A DNA stretch of 27,622 nucleotides from Muribaculum sp. (GTDB taxonomy: Bacteria > Bacillota > Clostridia > Lachnospirales > Lachnospiraceae), in assembly GCA_023663505.1 (NCBI GenBank), contig JAMPHH010000041.1, positions 1 through 27,622 of the forward strand, written 5' to 3'. The notes beneath the pieces are model-generated. The model searched no databases. It was not told the DNA's origin and saw only the letters and a list, made by a program, of their open reading frames with translations. The position numbers and the translations under genes were made by a program. Shown in pieces: positions 8,659-15,499 of the stretch; position 1 is the stretch's first letter, and each line of letters opens with the position of its first letter.

Positions 8659-8722
8659 AACAGGCACCTCCATATTTGCAATTGATAAAGCTTTGGATTT
8701 GATTGACATCTAACAAAAGCTT

Positions 8723-8751
8723 ATATTATGATGTAGTTGACAAGGAAGCAA
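8723..8751 (-). promoter_or_regulatory. Candidate promoter of the DUF1902 gene
   Basis: On the minus strand TTGCTT (8751-8746) and TAATAT (8728-8723) are 17 nt apart. Transcription would start near 8716, about 58 nt before the chosen start codon. The match is moderate. Confidence 0.35.
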
Positions 8752-8767
8752 AGTTGTTTTTTACAGT
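8737..8767 (+). promoter_or_regulatory. Weak candidate promoter of the vWA gene
   Basis: A perfect -35 hexamer (TTGACA, 8737-8742) precedes TACAGT (8762-8767), but the spacing is 19 nt and the -10 is imperfect. It overlaps the opposing DUF1902 promoter candidate. The vWA gene may therefore have its own promoter, separate from the rest of the cluster. Confidence 0.3.
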
Positions 8768-8827
8768 ATATCATATCCGCATTTTATTTTCAATTATACG
8801 TCTAGATTAAACTAATGGAAGGGAAAA

Positions 8828-10024
8828 GTGCAAAATATGAATCAGGAAGCAAAAATTCAGCGTTGGCGGTTGATATTAGGTCAGGAGAGCCAGTCGCGTT
8901 TTGAGAAAATGAGTAATACGGGGCTTACTCCTGAGCAGGATTTGATGGATTTGGCGTTGGCGGCTATCTATAATCAAACGGAGTCCGGCGGATTTGGCAA
9001 GGGCGGCTCCGGCGGAGGGAACGGTCCCTCCAATCCGCAGATTACCCGTTGGCTTGGAGATGTGAGAAGCCTGTTTGACAAGGATTTGGTGAAGGTGATT
9101 CAGGGGGACGCTATGACCAGATGTGGTCTGAAGCAGCTTATTTTTGAGCCGGAGCTTTTGGAGAATCTGGAGCCGGACGTGAATCTTGCTTCAACAATTT
9201 TGCTTTTAAAGGATCAGATTCCCAAGCGTTCCAAGGAGAGTGTGCGGATTTTTATCAGAAGGATTGTGGAGGAGATCAACAAGCTTCTGGAGCAGGATAT
9301 CCGCCGCGCGGTCACCGCTTCCGTGAACCGCAGGAAGCATTCGCCGATTCCCTCCGCGGCGGCTTTGGATTACAAGAGAACCATATCCCGCAATTTGAAG
9401 CATTTTCACCCGGAATTAGGGACGATTGTGCCGGAGCATTTTTATTTCTTTGACAGAACCAGTACCACGGCGGCAAATAAGTGGACGGTGATTCTGGATA
9501 TCGACCAGAGCGGCTCCATGGGGGAGTCCGTGATCTATTCCTCGATTGTGAGCTGTATTCTTGCGAGCATGGCGAGCATCAAGACCCGCATTGTGGCGTT
9601 TGACACGAATATTGTGGACTTGACGGAGAAAAGTGACGATCCTGTGGATTTGTTGTTTGGCTTTCAGCTTGGAGGCGGAACCAATATTGACCAGTCGGTA
9701 GCGTATTGTCAGCAGTTTATCGAGAATCCCTCCAAAACTTTGTTTTTCCTGATTTCTGATTTGGAGGAGGGCGGCAATCGGGCGGCATTCCTGCGGCGCA
9801 TGGAGGAGATGAAGGACTCCGGCGTCACCGTGGTATGCCTGTTGGCGTTGGCGGGAGGCGGCAGACCTTATTATGACGCGCAGATGGCACAGAAAATAGC
9901 GGGGTTGGGAATCCCGTGCTTTGCCTGCAATCCCCAGATGCTGCCGACCCTGTTGGAGCGGGCTTTGAAGGGGCAGGATTTGGCGGAGTTTGAGAAGGAA
10001 TTTTCCAAGCGGGGGAATGCATGA
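8828..10024 (+). CDS. vWA-domain protein of the MoxR cluster (YehP-like)
   Basis: This 398-residue protein has a C-terminal von Willebrand A domain with a complete MIDAS metal site: DIDQSGS (Asp226, Ser228, Ser230), GGGTN (Thr285) and LISDLEEGG (Asp311). The N-terminal half has a helical region with RWRLILGQ near residues 12-19, a Gly-rich stretch (53-66) and NRRKHSPIP (168-175). This pattern matches my memory of E. coli YehP. vWA proteins of this type pair with MoxR ATPases as substrate adaptors. The start is GTG at 8828, four bases after GGAAGGG; an ATG at 8837 is an alternative. A 346-nt gap holding the antisense DUF1902 gene separates it from the DUF5682 gene, although the genes otherwise form a single set. 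Confidence 0.9.
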   Translation: MQNMNQEAKIQRWRLILGQESQSRFEKMSNTGLTPEQDLMDLALAAIYNQTESGGFGKGGSGGGNGPSNPQITRWLGDVRSLFDKDLVKVIQGDAMTRCGLKQLIFEPELLENLEPDVNLASTILLLKDQIPKRSKESVRIFIRRIVEEINKLLEQDIRRAVTASVNRRKHSPIPSAAALDYKRTISRNLKHFHPELGTIVPEHFYFFDRTSTTAANKWTVILDIDQSGSMGESVIYSSIVSCILASMASIKTRIVAFDTNIVDLTEKSDDPVDLLFGFQLGGGTNIDQSVAYCQQFIENPSKTLFFLISDLEEGGNRAAFLRRMEEMKDSGVTVVCLLALAGGGRPYYDAQMAQKIAGLGIPCFACNPQMLPTLLERALKGQDLAEFEKEFSKRGNA

Positions 10025-10076
10025 CAGACAGCGAAATAGGACGAAACAGGCGGATTATCAGATGGAAGGGTGTGAG

Positions 10077-10595
10077 ATGATGCAGACGGAGTATCAGCAT
10101 ATCAAGCATGAGTTTGAGCCGGTTTATGACGGGCAGTCCCGCATTTTGATTCTTGGAACGCTGCCCTCCGTGAAATCGCGGGAGAACAGATTTTATTATG
10201 GACACCCTCAAAACCGCTTTTGGAGGGTATTGTCCATGGTCTGTGAGGAGGAGTGTGTGCCGACTTCCATAGCGGAGAAAAAGGATTTTCTGTTGCGGAA
10301 TCACATTGCAGTCTGGGACGTCATCGAGGAGTGCGACATCATTGGCTCTAGTGACAGCTCTATCAAGAACGTGGTGCCTGCGGATATTGCCCGCGTTTTG
10401 AACGGTGCTCCAATCGAGGGGATATACGCCAACGGAGGAACCGCCTGTAAGCTGTACCAGAAATACATTTACCCCAAAACAGGCAGGGATATCATTCAGC
10501 TTCCCTCCACAAGCCCGGCGAATGCCGCTTATGGACTGGAAAGACTGACAAAGCTGTGGAGGGCAAGTATTAAAGTGATAATAGCAGAAAACTAA
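10077..10595 (+). CDS. DNA-deoxyinosine glycosylase (family 6 uracil/hypoxanthine-DNA glycosylase)
   Basis: This is a 172-residue base-excision-repair enzyme that removes hypoxanthine (deaminated adenine) from DNA. The family signature is clear: GTLPSVKSRENRFYYGHPQN followed by RFWRVL at residues 27-52, and STSPANAAYG near the C-terminus, the second conserved loop of the uracil-glycosylase superfamily. The start at 10077 follows GGAAGGG by 6 nt (a second ATG comes immediately after). An upstream in-frame start at 9990 would overlap the vWA gene without a good ribosome binding site. It starts 52 nt after the vWA gene and may be read through from it. Its full length suggests it is intact. Confidence 0.88.
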   Translation: MMQTEYQHIKHEFEPVYDGQSRILILGTLPSVKSRENRFYYGHPQNRFWRVLSMVCEEECVPTSIAEKKDFLLRNHIAVWDVIEECDIIGSSDSSIKNVVPADIARVLNGAPIEGIYANGGTACKLYQKYIYPKTGRDIIQLPSTSPANAAYGLERLTKLWRASIKVIIAEN

Positions 10596-10650
10596 TAATG
10601 TTATTATTGAAATGCATTAAAGAGATAATCCTGTGGAAAGGGAGACTTTC

Positions 10651-12159
10651 ATGTTACCGGAGAGATTCTTGGAGAGAATGCAAGAGCTGCTTGGAGCGGA
10701 ATATGAAGAATTTGTGCGGGCGTATGATGAGGACAGGCATCAGGCGTTGCGGCTCAATCCGCTAAAGAGCTTGGGCGAAGCTCAAAAGGGTATGGAATCC
10801 GTATATCAGTCCATGGCGGAGAGGTTTAATGTGACACCCGTGTCATGGGAGGATAACGGATATTATTATGGGAAGGAGGAACAGCCGGGCAGATATCCCT
10901 ATCATGCGGCAGGGGTTTATTATATTCAGGAACCCAGCGCGATGGCGGTAGTACCGCTGATGGAGGTTCAGCCGGGGGAGCGGGTTTTGGATCTGTGCGC
11001 TGCCCCGGGGGGAAAGAGCACTCAGATTGCGGGATATCTTCAGGGGGAGGGGCTGTTGATCAGCAATGAGATACACGCTGCCAGAGCGAAGATTCTCTCT
11101 GAAAATATAGAGCGCATGGGAGTTGCAAACGCCTGTGTGACAAACGAGACACCGACACGTCTGTCAGAAAGATTTCCGGAGTATTTTGACAAAATATTGG
11201 TAGATGCGCCATGTTCAGGGGAGGGAATGTTTCGCAAGAGCGAGGTGGCATGTGAGGAGTGGAGCTTGGAGAATGTGGAGCTCTGCGCTGCGAGACAAGA
11301 TGAAATACTGGACTGTGCCGCTAAGATGCTGCGTCCCGGAGGGCGTTTGGTGTATTCCACATGTACCTTTGCGCCACAGGAGAATGAGGGAAGTATAAGC
11401 CGTTTTTTAGCGCGGCATACGGATTTTGTGCTGCTGCCCATTGACAAGGTAAAGTTAGGCTTGCGGGAGGGCGTCTGTGACGGAAGACCAGAGTGGACGA
11501 GTTACGACCTTGTGCAAGGGGATTTGCGGAACACGCTTCGGTTGTGGCCACATTATATAAAAGGTGAGGGGCATTTTGCAGCGGTGCTTCAAAAGGCGGG
11601 CGACCTGCCGGAAGGGTATGAGCCGATTCCCACAGGGGGTTCGGAGCAGGGGATATCAGGGCGTGATAAGAGCTTGGCGGAATGGTGGGAATTTTGGAAG
11701 GCTTTGACAGGAGAAATGGGTTTGAACCGTCAGGGCGGCAGGAGTATGGAGGGTGATGCGGACAAGCAGCGTTTCTTGGCAGATGCTTTGGGTGTCTCTG
11801 CCGAGAACGGCTCGTTTCTGTGGTTTGGAGAGCAGCTCTATTGGATTCCAAAGGAGATGCCCGCGCTCAAGGGTATGAAGGTTTTGCGCCCGGGGCTTCA
11901 CCTTGGAACCATGAAAAAGAATCGGTTTGAGCCTGCCCATGCCTTGGCGCTTGCGTTAAATCCTGCGAAAATACAACATGTATGTCAGCTATCGACAAGG
12001 GATTCGCTGATTGCGGCGTATTTAAACGGGCAGACCTTTCCCTATGAAGGCGAGAAGGGCTGGTATCTTGTCACCGTGGACGGGTATGGCGTCGGCTGGG
12101 GGAAGCTTGCAGGCGGCATCATGAAGAACCATTACCCGAAGGGGCTGCGTCAGGGATAG
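10651..12159 (+). CDS. RsmF-type rRNA (cytosine-C5) methyltransferase
   Basis: This 502-residue RNA m5C methyltransferase belongs to the NOL1/NOP2/Sun family. The SAM site LDLCAAPGGKST is at residues 113-124. The two conserved cysteines are Cys188 in DAPCSGEGMF (motif IV, which releases the product) and Cys238 in YSTCTFAPQENEG (motif VI, the nucleophile). The C-terminal 200 residues match the extended PUA-like region of RsmF/YebU proteins, which methylate 16S rRNA in the cytoplasm. The start at 10651 follows GGAAAGGGAG by 6 nt; an in-frame GTG at 10633 lies inside that region and is unlikely. The gene is followed by a long hairpin. Confidence 0.9.
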   Translation: MLPERFLERMQELLGAEYEEFVRAYDEDRHQALRLNPLKSLGEAQKGMESVYQSMAERFNVTPVSWEDNGYYYGKEEQPGRYPYHAAGVYYIQEPSAMAVVPLMEVQPGERVLDLCAAPGGKSTQIAGYLQGEGLLISNEIHAARAKILSENIERMGVANACVTNETPTRLSERFPEYFDKILVDAPCSGEGMFRKSEVACEEWSLENVELCAARQDEILDCAAKMLRPGGRLVYSTCTFAPQENEGSISRFLARHTDFVLLPIDKVKLGLREGVCDGRPEWTSYDLVQGDLRNTLRLWPHYIKGEGHFAAVLQKAGDLPEGYEPIPTGGSEQGISGRDKSLAEWWEFWKALTGEMGLNRQGGRSMEGDADKQRFLADALGVSAENGSFLWFGEQLYWIPKEMPALKGMKVLRPGLHLGTMKKNRFEPAHALALALNPAKIQHVCQLSTRDSLIAAYLNGQTFPYEGEKGWYLVTVDGYGVGWGKLAGGIMKNHYPKGLRQG

Positions 12160-12174
12160 AAATTTCCATATATG

Positions 12175-12244
12175 CGGTTGCTAATCCAACGGCTTGCCTG
12201 CATCGCAATAAACTGCGCACAGGCAGACCATTGGATTGCAACCG
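12175..12244. repeat. 70-nt imperfect inverted repeat (long hairpin)
   Basis: Bases 12175-12189 (CGGTTGCTAATCCAA) pair with 12231-12244 (TTGGATTGCAACCG) except for one bulged T. An inner stem pairs 12191-12200 with 12220-12229 with one mismatch and one wobble. No T-run follows, so it is not a standard terminator. It may be an intergenic palindromic element or an mRNA processing/stability structure between the RsmF and pseudouridine synthase genes. Confidence 0.6.
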
Positions 12245-12286
12245 CACAGGCAGAGAACTTTGCAGACATTGTAGAAATGAGGAGTT

Positions 12287-12988
12287 ATGCGTACATCAAT
12301 ACTTTACGAGGATAAAGATATCATTGTTGTCCATAAGCCGTCAGGTCTGGCGACGGAGACCTCCAAGGTGGGGCAGGCAGATGTGGTCAGCGAGCTAAAG
12401 AATCACGTCAAGGGTTCCTATCTTGGGGTGGTGCACCGTTTAGATCAGCCCGTGGAGGGATTGCTTGTGTTTGGCAGGACAAAGGCTGCGGCGGCTGCCC
12501 TGACAAGGCAGCTTTCCGAGGGGATTTTAAACAAGCGGTATTATGCCGTTGTTTGCGGGCAGGTGATTACGGCTGAGGGCGAGCTGACGGATTATCTGTA
12601 CAAAAATAAAGAGAGCCGCGCAGAGCTTGTACCCAAGGAGCAGGCGGCAGCAACGGGGGCGAAGGAGGCGCGCTTGCGATACCGTATTTTAGAGTGTCTG
12701 GAGGAAATTGCTCTGGCAGAGATCGTGATTCAAACGGGACGCTTTCACCAGATACGCACCCAGATGTCCCATGCAGGAATGCCGCTATTGGGTGATGTCA
12801 AATATGGAACGGAAGCGTCCATAGAGCAAAGTACAAGACTGCATGTGCGAAACACGGCGCTTTGTGCCTACGAGCTTGAATTGCTGCACCCCACGAGTAG
12901 GGAGAAAATGTGCTTTCAAATCGAACCGCAGGAAAGAGCGTTTCATTTTTTCCAGAAATTTACTAATAAGACTGTGACTGATATGTGA
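12287..12988 (+). CDS. RluA-family RNA pseudouridine synthase
   Basis: This is a 233-residue pseudouridine synthase of the RluA superfamily, which isomerises uridine in rRNA or tRNA. The catalytic motif HRLDQPVEGLLVFGRT begins at residue 50, with the catalytic Asp at 53. VEG replaces the more common TSG. KRYYAVV and GRFHQIRTQMSHAGMPLLGD are the other family motifs. The N-terminal VVHKPSGLAT loop is typical. No S4 domain is present, as in the short RluA-type members. The ATG at 12287 lies only 2 nt from GAGGAG, an unusually tight spacing, but no better start fits. Its exact RNA target cannot be read from the sequence. Confidence 0.88.
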   Translation: MRTSILYEDKDIIVVHKPSGLATETSKVGQADVVSELKNHVKGSYLGVVHRLDQPVEGLLVFGRTKAAAAALTRQLSEGILNKRYYAVVCGQVITAEGELTDYLYKNKESRAELVPKEQAAATGAKEARLRYRILECLEEIALAEIVIQTGRFHQIRTQMSHAGMPLLGDVKYGTEASIEQSTRLHVRNTALCAYELELLHPTSREKMCFQIEPQERAFHFFQKFTNKTVTDM

Positions 12989-12991
12989 CTT

Positions 12992-13171
12992 AAACCGCAC
13001 AAAATCCACCATACTATATCCTATAATTGCCAAGGACATTGCTATCCGCAGGCAGTGGGCGCAGTTGACGCCCGCGGGAGTCAACAACCCCGCTGAAAAG
13101 CAAAATGCATCGCAGATGCATAGGCATTCATAGAATGGTTTGGCGAATATGGTGGAAGGAAGTGCGGTTCT
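12992..13171. other. Intergenic region with two hairpins and a -10-like box
   Basis: This 180-nt spacer holds a perfect TATAAT (13022-13027) without a good -35, a GC-rich hairpin (GGGCG 13057-13061 with CGCCC 13069-13073), and a small perfect hairpin (ATGCATC 13105-13111, loop GCA, GATGCAT 13115-13121). No T-run follows either stem. The ribosome binding site of the next gene (GGAAGGA, 13154-13160) lies at its right end. No convincing coding frame was seen. Confidence 0.4.
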
Positions 13172-14230
13172 ATGTGGGAGAAAATCAAACAAAATCAAGT
13201 CTTATTACTGCTTCTGTTGACGGGGGCAGTTTATTTTTTCCTGAGATATATCACGCCCCTCACGGGGCCGATACTGCTTGCGATGCTGTTTGTGACGGTC
13301 TTTGGACCGCTTTTGAAGAAAATGCAGGGGAAGCTGCATCTTCATCGCCAGATTGGGGCTGTCATCTTACTATTGGTGGCAGGGAGCCTGCTGATTGGGT
13401 TGGCTTGGGTGCTGTCCTTCTGGATAATAGGAAGCCTGCCGGAGTGGATAGAGGGAGTGCAGGGCTTGGGTGATGAAATCAATCGGCTGATACACAGCTG
13501 CTGCGAGGTCATAGGTCCGTTTGTGGGTGTGGACGGCGGATATCTGGAGGAGACTATCATGAGCCGCATATGGGAGGGATTAAATTCATTGGGACAGCAT
13601 ACCGTGCCGGGGGTGCTGTCTCAGTCCTTGGGATATGTGAGGATTCTCGGCAGCTTGGGCGGATTTGTGGCGACCTTTATCATTTCTACGGTGCTTTTGG
13701 CAAAGGATTATGACGAGATTATGAATCGCCTGCTGGATAAGGAGGAGTGTCATGTGCTTCTCGAGGTGATATGCGGGGTGATTCGCTATATCGCTACCTA
13801 TGTGCGGGCGCAGGCTGTCATCATGACTATCATCGGAGTTCTCGCGGCGGTGGTGTTGGGATTTGCCGGAATATATCACGGTGTTCTGTGGGGGATTCTG
13901 GCGGGGGTTCTGGACGCGCTGCCCTTTATCGGGACAGGGATCGTGCTGATGCCGATGGTCGTGGTGCAGCTGGTTCAGGGATATTATGGCAGGGCGGCGG
14001 TCTGTGTGCTGCTGTATATCGCCTGTGTGTTTATCAGGGAGCTCTTGGAACCCCGATTGATTGGCAGTCGGATTGGCGTGTCCCCCATAGCGGTGCTATT
14101 GTCCTTGTATGTAGGGATTCAACTGTTCGGCGTATGGGGAATCGTGAAGGGACCGTTGGGATTTATTTTGATATACCAGACATGGACGAGCATTAGGAGA
14201 CGGGAAGGGATATGCCATACTTATTTGTGA
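13172..14230 (+). CDS. AI-2E/YtvI-family multi-pass membrane protein
   Basis: This 352-residue integral membrane protein has hydrophobic segments at about 9-24, 30-46, 63-90, 158-172 and 211-345, the layout of the AI-2E transporter family (TqsA, PerM, YtvI). Members form a broad export or channel family; some Firmicute members (YtvI) are linked to sporulation, and substrates are mostly unknown. Family-like motifs include the N-terminal YFFLRYITPLTGPILLA stretch, the GVLDALPFIGTG loop near 244-255, and EPRLIGSRIGVSPI near 299-312. The ATG at 13172 follows GGAAGGA by 11 nt. It appears to be the last plus-strand housekeeping gene before the defence region. Confidence 0.85.
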   Translation: MWEKIKQNQVLLLLLLTGAVYFFLRYITPLTGPILLAMLFVTVFGPLLKKMQGKLHLHRQIGAVILLLVAGSLLIGLAWVLSFWIIGSLPEWIEGVQGLGDEINRLIHSCCEVIGPFVGVDGGYLEETIMSRIWEGLNSLGQHTVPGVLSQSLGYVRILGSLGGFVATFIISTVLLAKDYDEIMNRLLDKEECHVLLEVICGVIRYIATYVRAQAVIMTIIGVLAAVVLGFAGIYHGVLWGILAGVLDALPFIGTGIVLMPMVVVQLVQGYYGRAAVCVLLYIACVFIRELLEPRLIGSRIGVSPIAVLLSLYVGIQLFGVWGIVKGPLGFILIYQTWTSIRRREGICHTYL

Positions 14231-14344
14231 AGAGTTCGATGCCCAAAACAAGGGAGTGTAATAACCGAGATGCATGATTTACCGGTACAGGACAATTCAA
14301 TATCAGGAATGCGGAGATAAAAGATGAAAATTTCATAAAATATG

Positions 14345-14372
14345 TTGTAATCAGCCCAAAATAGTGTATACA
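14345..14372 (+). promoter_or_regulatory. Promoter of the ToxI-like repeat RNA
   Basis: TTGTAA (14345-14350) and TATACA (14367-14372) are 16 nt apart. The predicted start near 14379-14382 falls exactly where the first antitoxin repeat begins, as in type III toxin-antitoxin operons. The rest of 14231-14344 shows no gene. Confidence 0.55.
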
Positions 14373-14381
14373 AAATATAGT

Positions 14382-14457
14382 AGGTGATGCACAGCCTTAT
14401 AAATGAGCAAGTTATGAGTGGGTGATGCGCAGCCCTTAAGTGAGCGAGTTAGCAGAT
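14382..14457 (+). ncRNA. Type III antitoxin RNA, two ToxI-like repeats
   Basis: Two imperfect tandem repeats of about 38 nt start at 14383 and 14421. Both begin GGTGATGC(A/G)CAGCC and continue with TGAGC(A/G)AGTTA, differing at a few positions and one or two indels. They sit between a promoter and a terminator directly upstream of a ToxN-like start. This is the layout of type III antitoxins (ToxI, AntiQ), whose repeats fold into pseudoknots that bind the toxin. Known arrays have about 2-6 units, so two is at the low end or a remnant. Confidence 0.7.
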
Positions 14458-14490
14458 GGCAGGGACTACTTTAGGTTCCTGCCTTTTCTG
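14458..14490 (+). terminator. Rho-independent (attenuating) terminator between ToxI and ToxN
   Basis: GGCAGGGAC (14458-14466) pairs with GTTCCTGCC (14475-14483) with one G-T wobble, around an 8-nt loop, and is followed by TTTTCT. In type III systems a leaky terminator here sets the excess of antitoxin RNA over toxin mRNA. Confidence 0.8.
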
Positions 14491-14510
14491 TAAATAGACA
14501 AAGGAGCTTT

Positions 14511-14672
14511 ATGAAAAATAATATTAAAATGTATGGCGTGAAAGATGCTTATATAAAATACTTGAGCCAATATCAGGAGCATTTGTTTTTTCACGAAGGT
14601 GGTTCATTTGGACGAAAATACATAGGTGTTGTTTTAGAGATTAACGGGTTATCTTATTTTGCACCATTGTGA
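14511..14672 (+). pseudogene. Truncated ToxN/AbiQ type III toxin gene
   Basis: A 53-codon frame starts with ATG at 14511, after AAGGAG at 14501-14506. Its product matches the N-terminus of ToxN/AbiQ endoribonucleases: KMYGVKDAYIKYLSQY near residues 6-21 and RKYIGVVLEINGLSYFAPL at 35-53. Functional members are about 160-180 residues and normally continue with a conserved Ser-Ser-Pro-Lys loop directly after APL. Here a TGA TGA pair comes at exactly that point, and nothing toxin-like follows in any frame I read. The catalytic lysine and RNA-binding regions are therefore missing and the product should be inactive. The loss looks like a deletion junction, since the toxin sequence ends abruptly at a conserved position without gradual decay. 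About 120 nt separate it from the end of brxA. Confidence 0.78.
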
Positions 14673-14762
14673 TGACATACAGGATATCGAATTGAGCACG
14701 GCTTTGAAGCTACCCTGATTTGATGCGGGAAGTTTGAGTGGTTTTCACAGCACAGTCTTGGC

Positions 14763-14778
14763 AAACCTTAAAAGGTTT
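14763..14778. repeat. Perfect palindrome beyond the end of the BREX operon
   Basis: AAACCTT (14763-14769) and AAGGTTT (14772-14778) form a 7-bp stem with a 2-nt centre, 14 nt beyond the brxA stop on the minus strand. No T-run follows in either direction. It may be a weak terminator hairpin or mRNA end structure. Confidence 0.4.
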
Positions 14779-14791
14779 ACTGTTGCTCACT

Positions 14792-15499
14792 TCAGACCTT
14801 AATCGACACCGATAATTCTCCGCCAAAATTCGTCGTTACAAAATCCTCATCCTGAAGGATTGCTTCTTTTGCCAGCCTGTATTCAAACGGGAAAAGAAAC
14901 GGAAACTCTGTAAGCGCGGAGAAAGTATAGTAGCTGCTTCCGCCAAGATACATGGCGACTTTCGTCATGAAGGTTACTATCTCCGGATTCGATACATTTA
15001 TCTTTACGCGATTCTGCTTTCCCACAGAAGCTGATTCCACACCGCCAAGCTCACGCATTGTCGATATGATCTTCGTGGTAGAATAGTCAACCGTGCCTCG
15101 TTCTCCATATTCATCAAATATTTTCTTGCGAATCCGGGTGGTCGTGATGGTGTCCTCAAACTCGAACATCTTTCCCATAAGTCTGCTGATATCCAAGAAA
15201 ACCGGATAGGCCAGCGGCATCATGCACCAGCTGATCTCGGTCAGGTGATGCGGGTATTTCTGTATTAGCCTCCGACCTTCTTCCTGAAGATGTTCCACTC
15301 CCTCGGAATTCAGATACCAAATACGCATTAAAATCTCACGAGCCTTGCGTCGGTTCGTGGGGCTGTCTATTTCATAGGACAGATGCTCTTCCAGCTGCTT
15401 CCTGTATTCGTCTTCCGGGAGATTGTCTCCCAGCAAGGTCACAGCCTTCCTCATCCATCCTTGTTTTACAACTAAACTCAATCCAACCATCTTAGCCAT
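14792..15499 (-). CDS. brxA: BREX type 3 protein BrxA (DUF1819-like)
   Basis: This 235-residue protein is the last gene of the minus-strand BREX operon. It matches the DUF1819/BrxA pattern: an N-terminal helical region with SPTNRRKAREILMRIW (residues about 46-61) and a winged-helix-like segment with YGERGTVDYSTTKIISTMRE (about 131-150). BrxA proteins bind DNA and are required for or support BREX defence in systems where they were tested. The start ATG lies within the last codons of pglZ, giving an 8-nt overlap that implies translational coupling. Position (last in the order brxF-brxC-pglX-brxHII-pglZ-brxA) supports the call more than sequence identity, which I could not compute. Confidence 0.82.
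   Translation of the reverse strand: MAKMVGLSLVVKQGWMRKAVTLLGDNLPEDEYRKQLEEHLSYEIDSPTNRRKAREILMRIWYLNSEGVEHLQEEGRRLIQKYPHHLTEISWCMMPLAYPVFLDISRLMGKMFEFEDTITTTRIRKKIFDEYGERGTVDYSTTKIISTMRELGGVESASVGKQNRVKINVSNPEIVTFMTKVAMYLGGSSYYTFSALTEFPFLFPFEYRLAKEAILQDEDFVTTNFGGELSVSIKV

Noticed and set aside
12175..12244. Hairpin considered as a tRNA or a rho-independent terminator
   Set aside because: There is no cloverleaf, TPsiC or CCA signature and no T-run after the stem.
14382..14457. Two repeats considered as a CRISPR fragment
   Set aside because: The units are contiguous with no unique spacers, differ from each other, and lie in a ToxI-terminator-ToxN layout.
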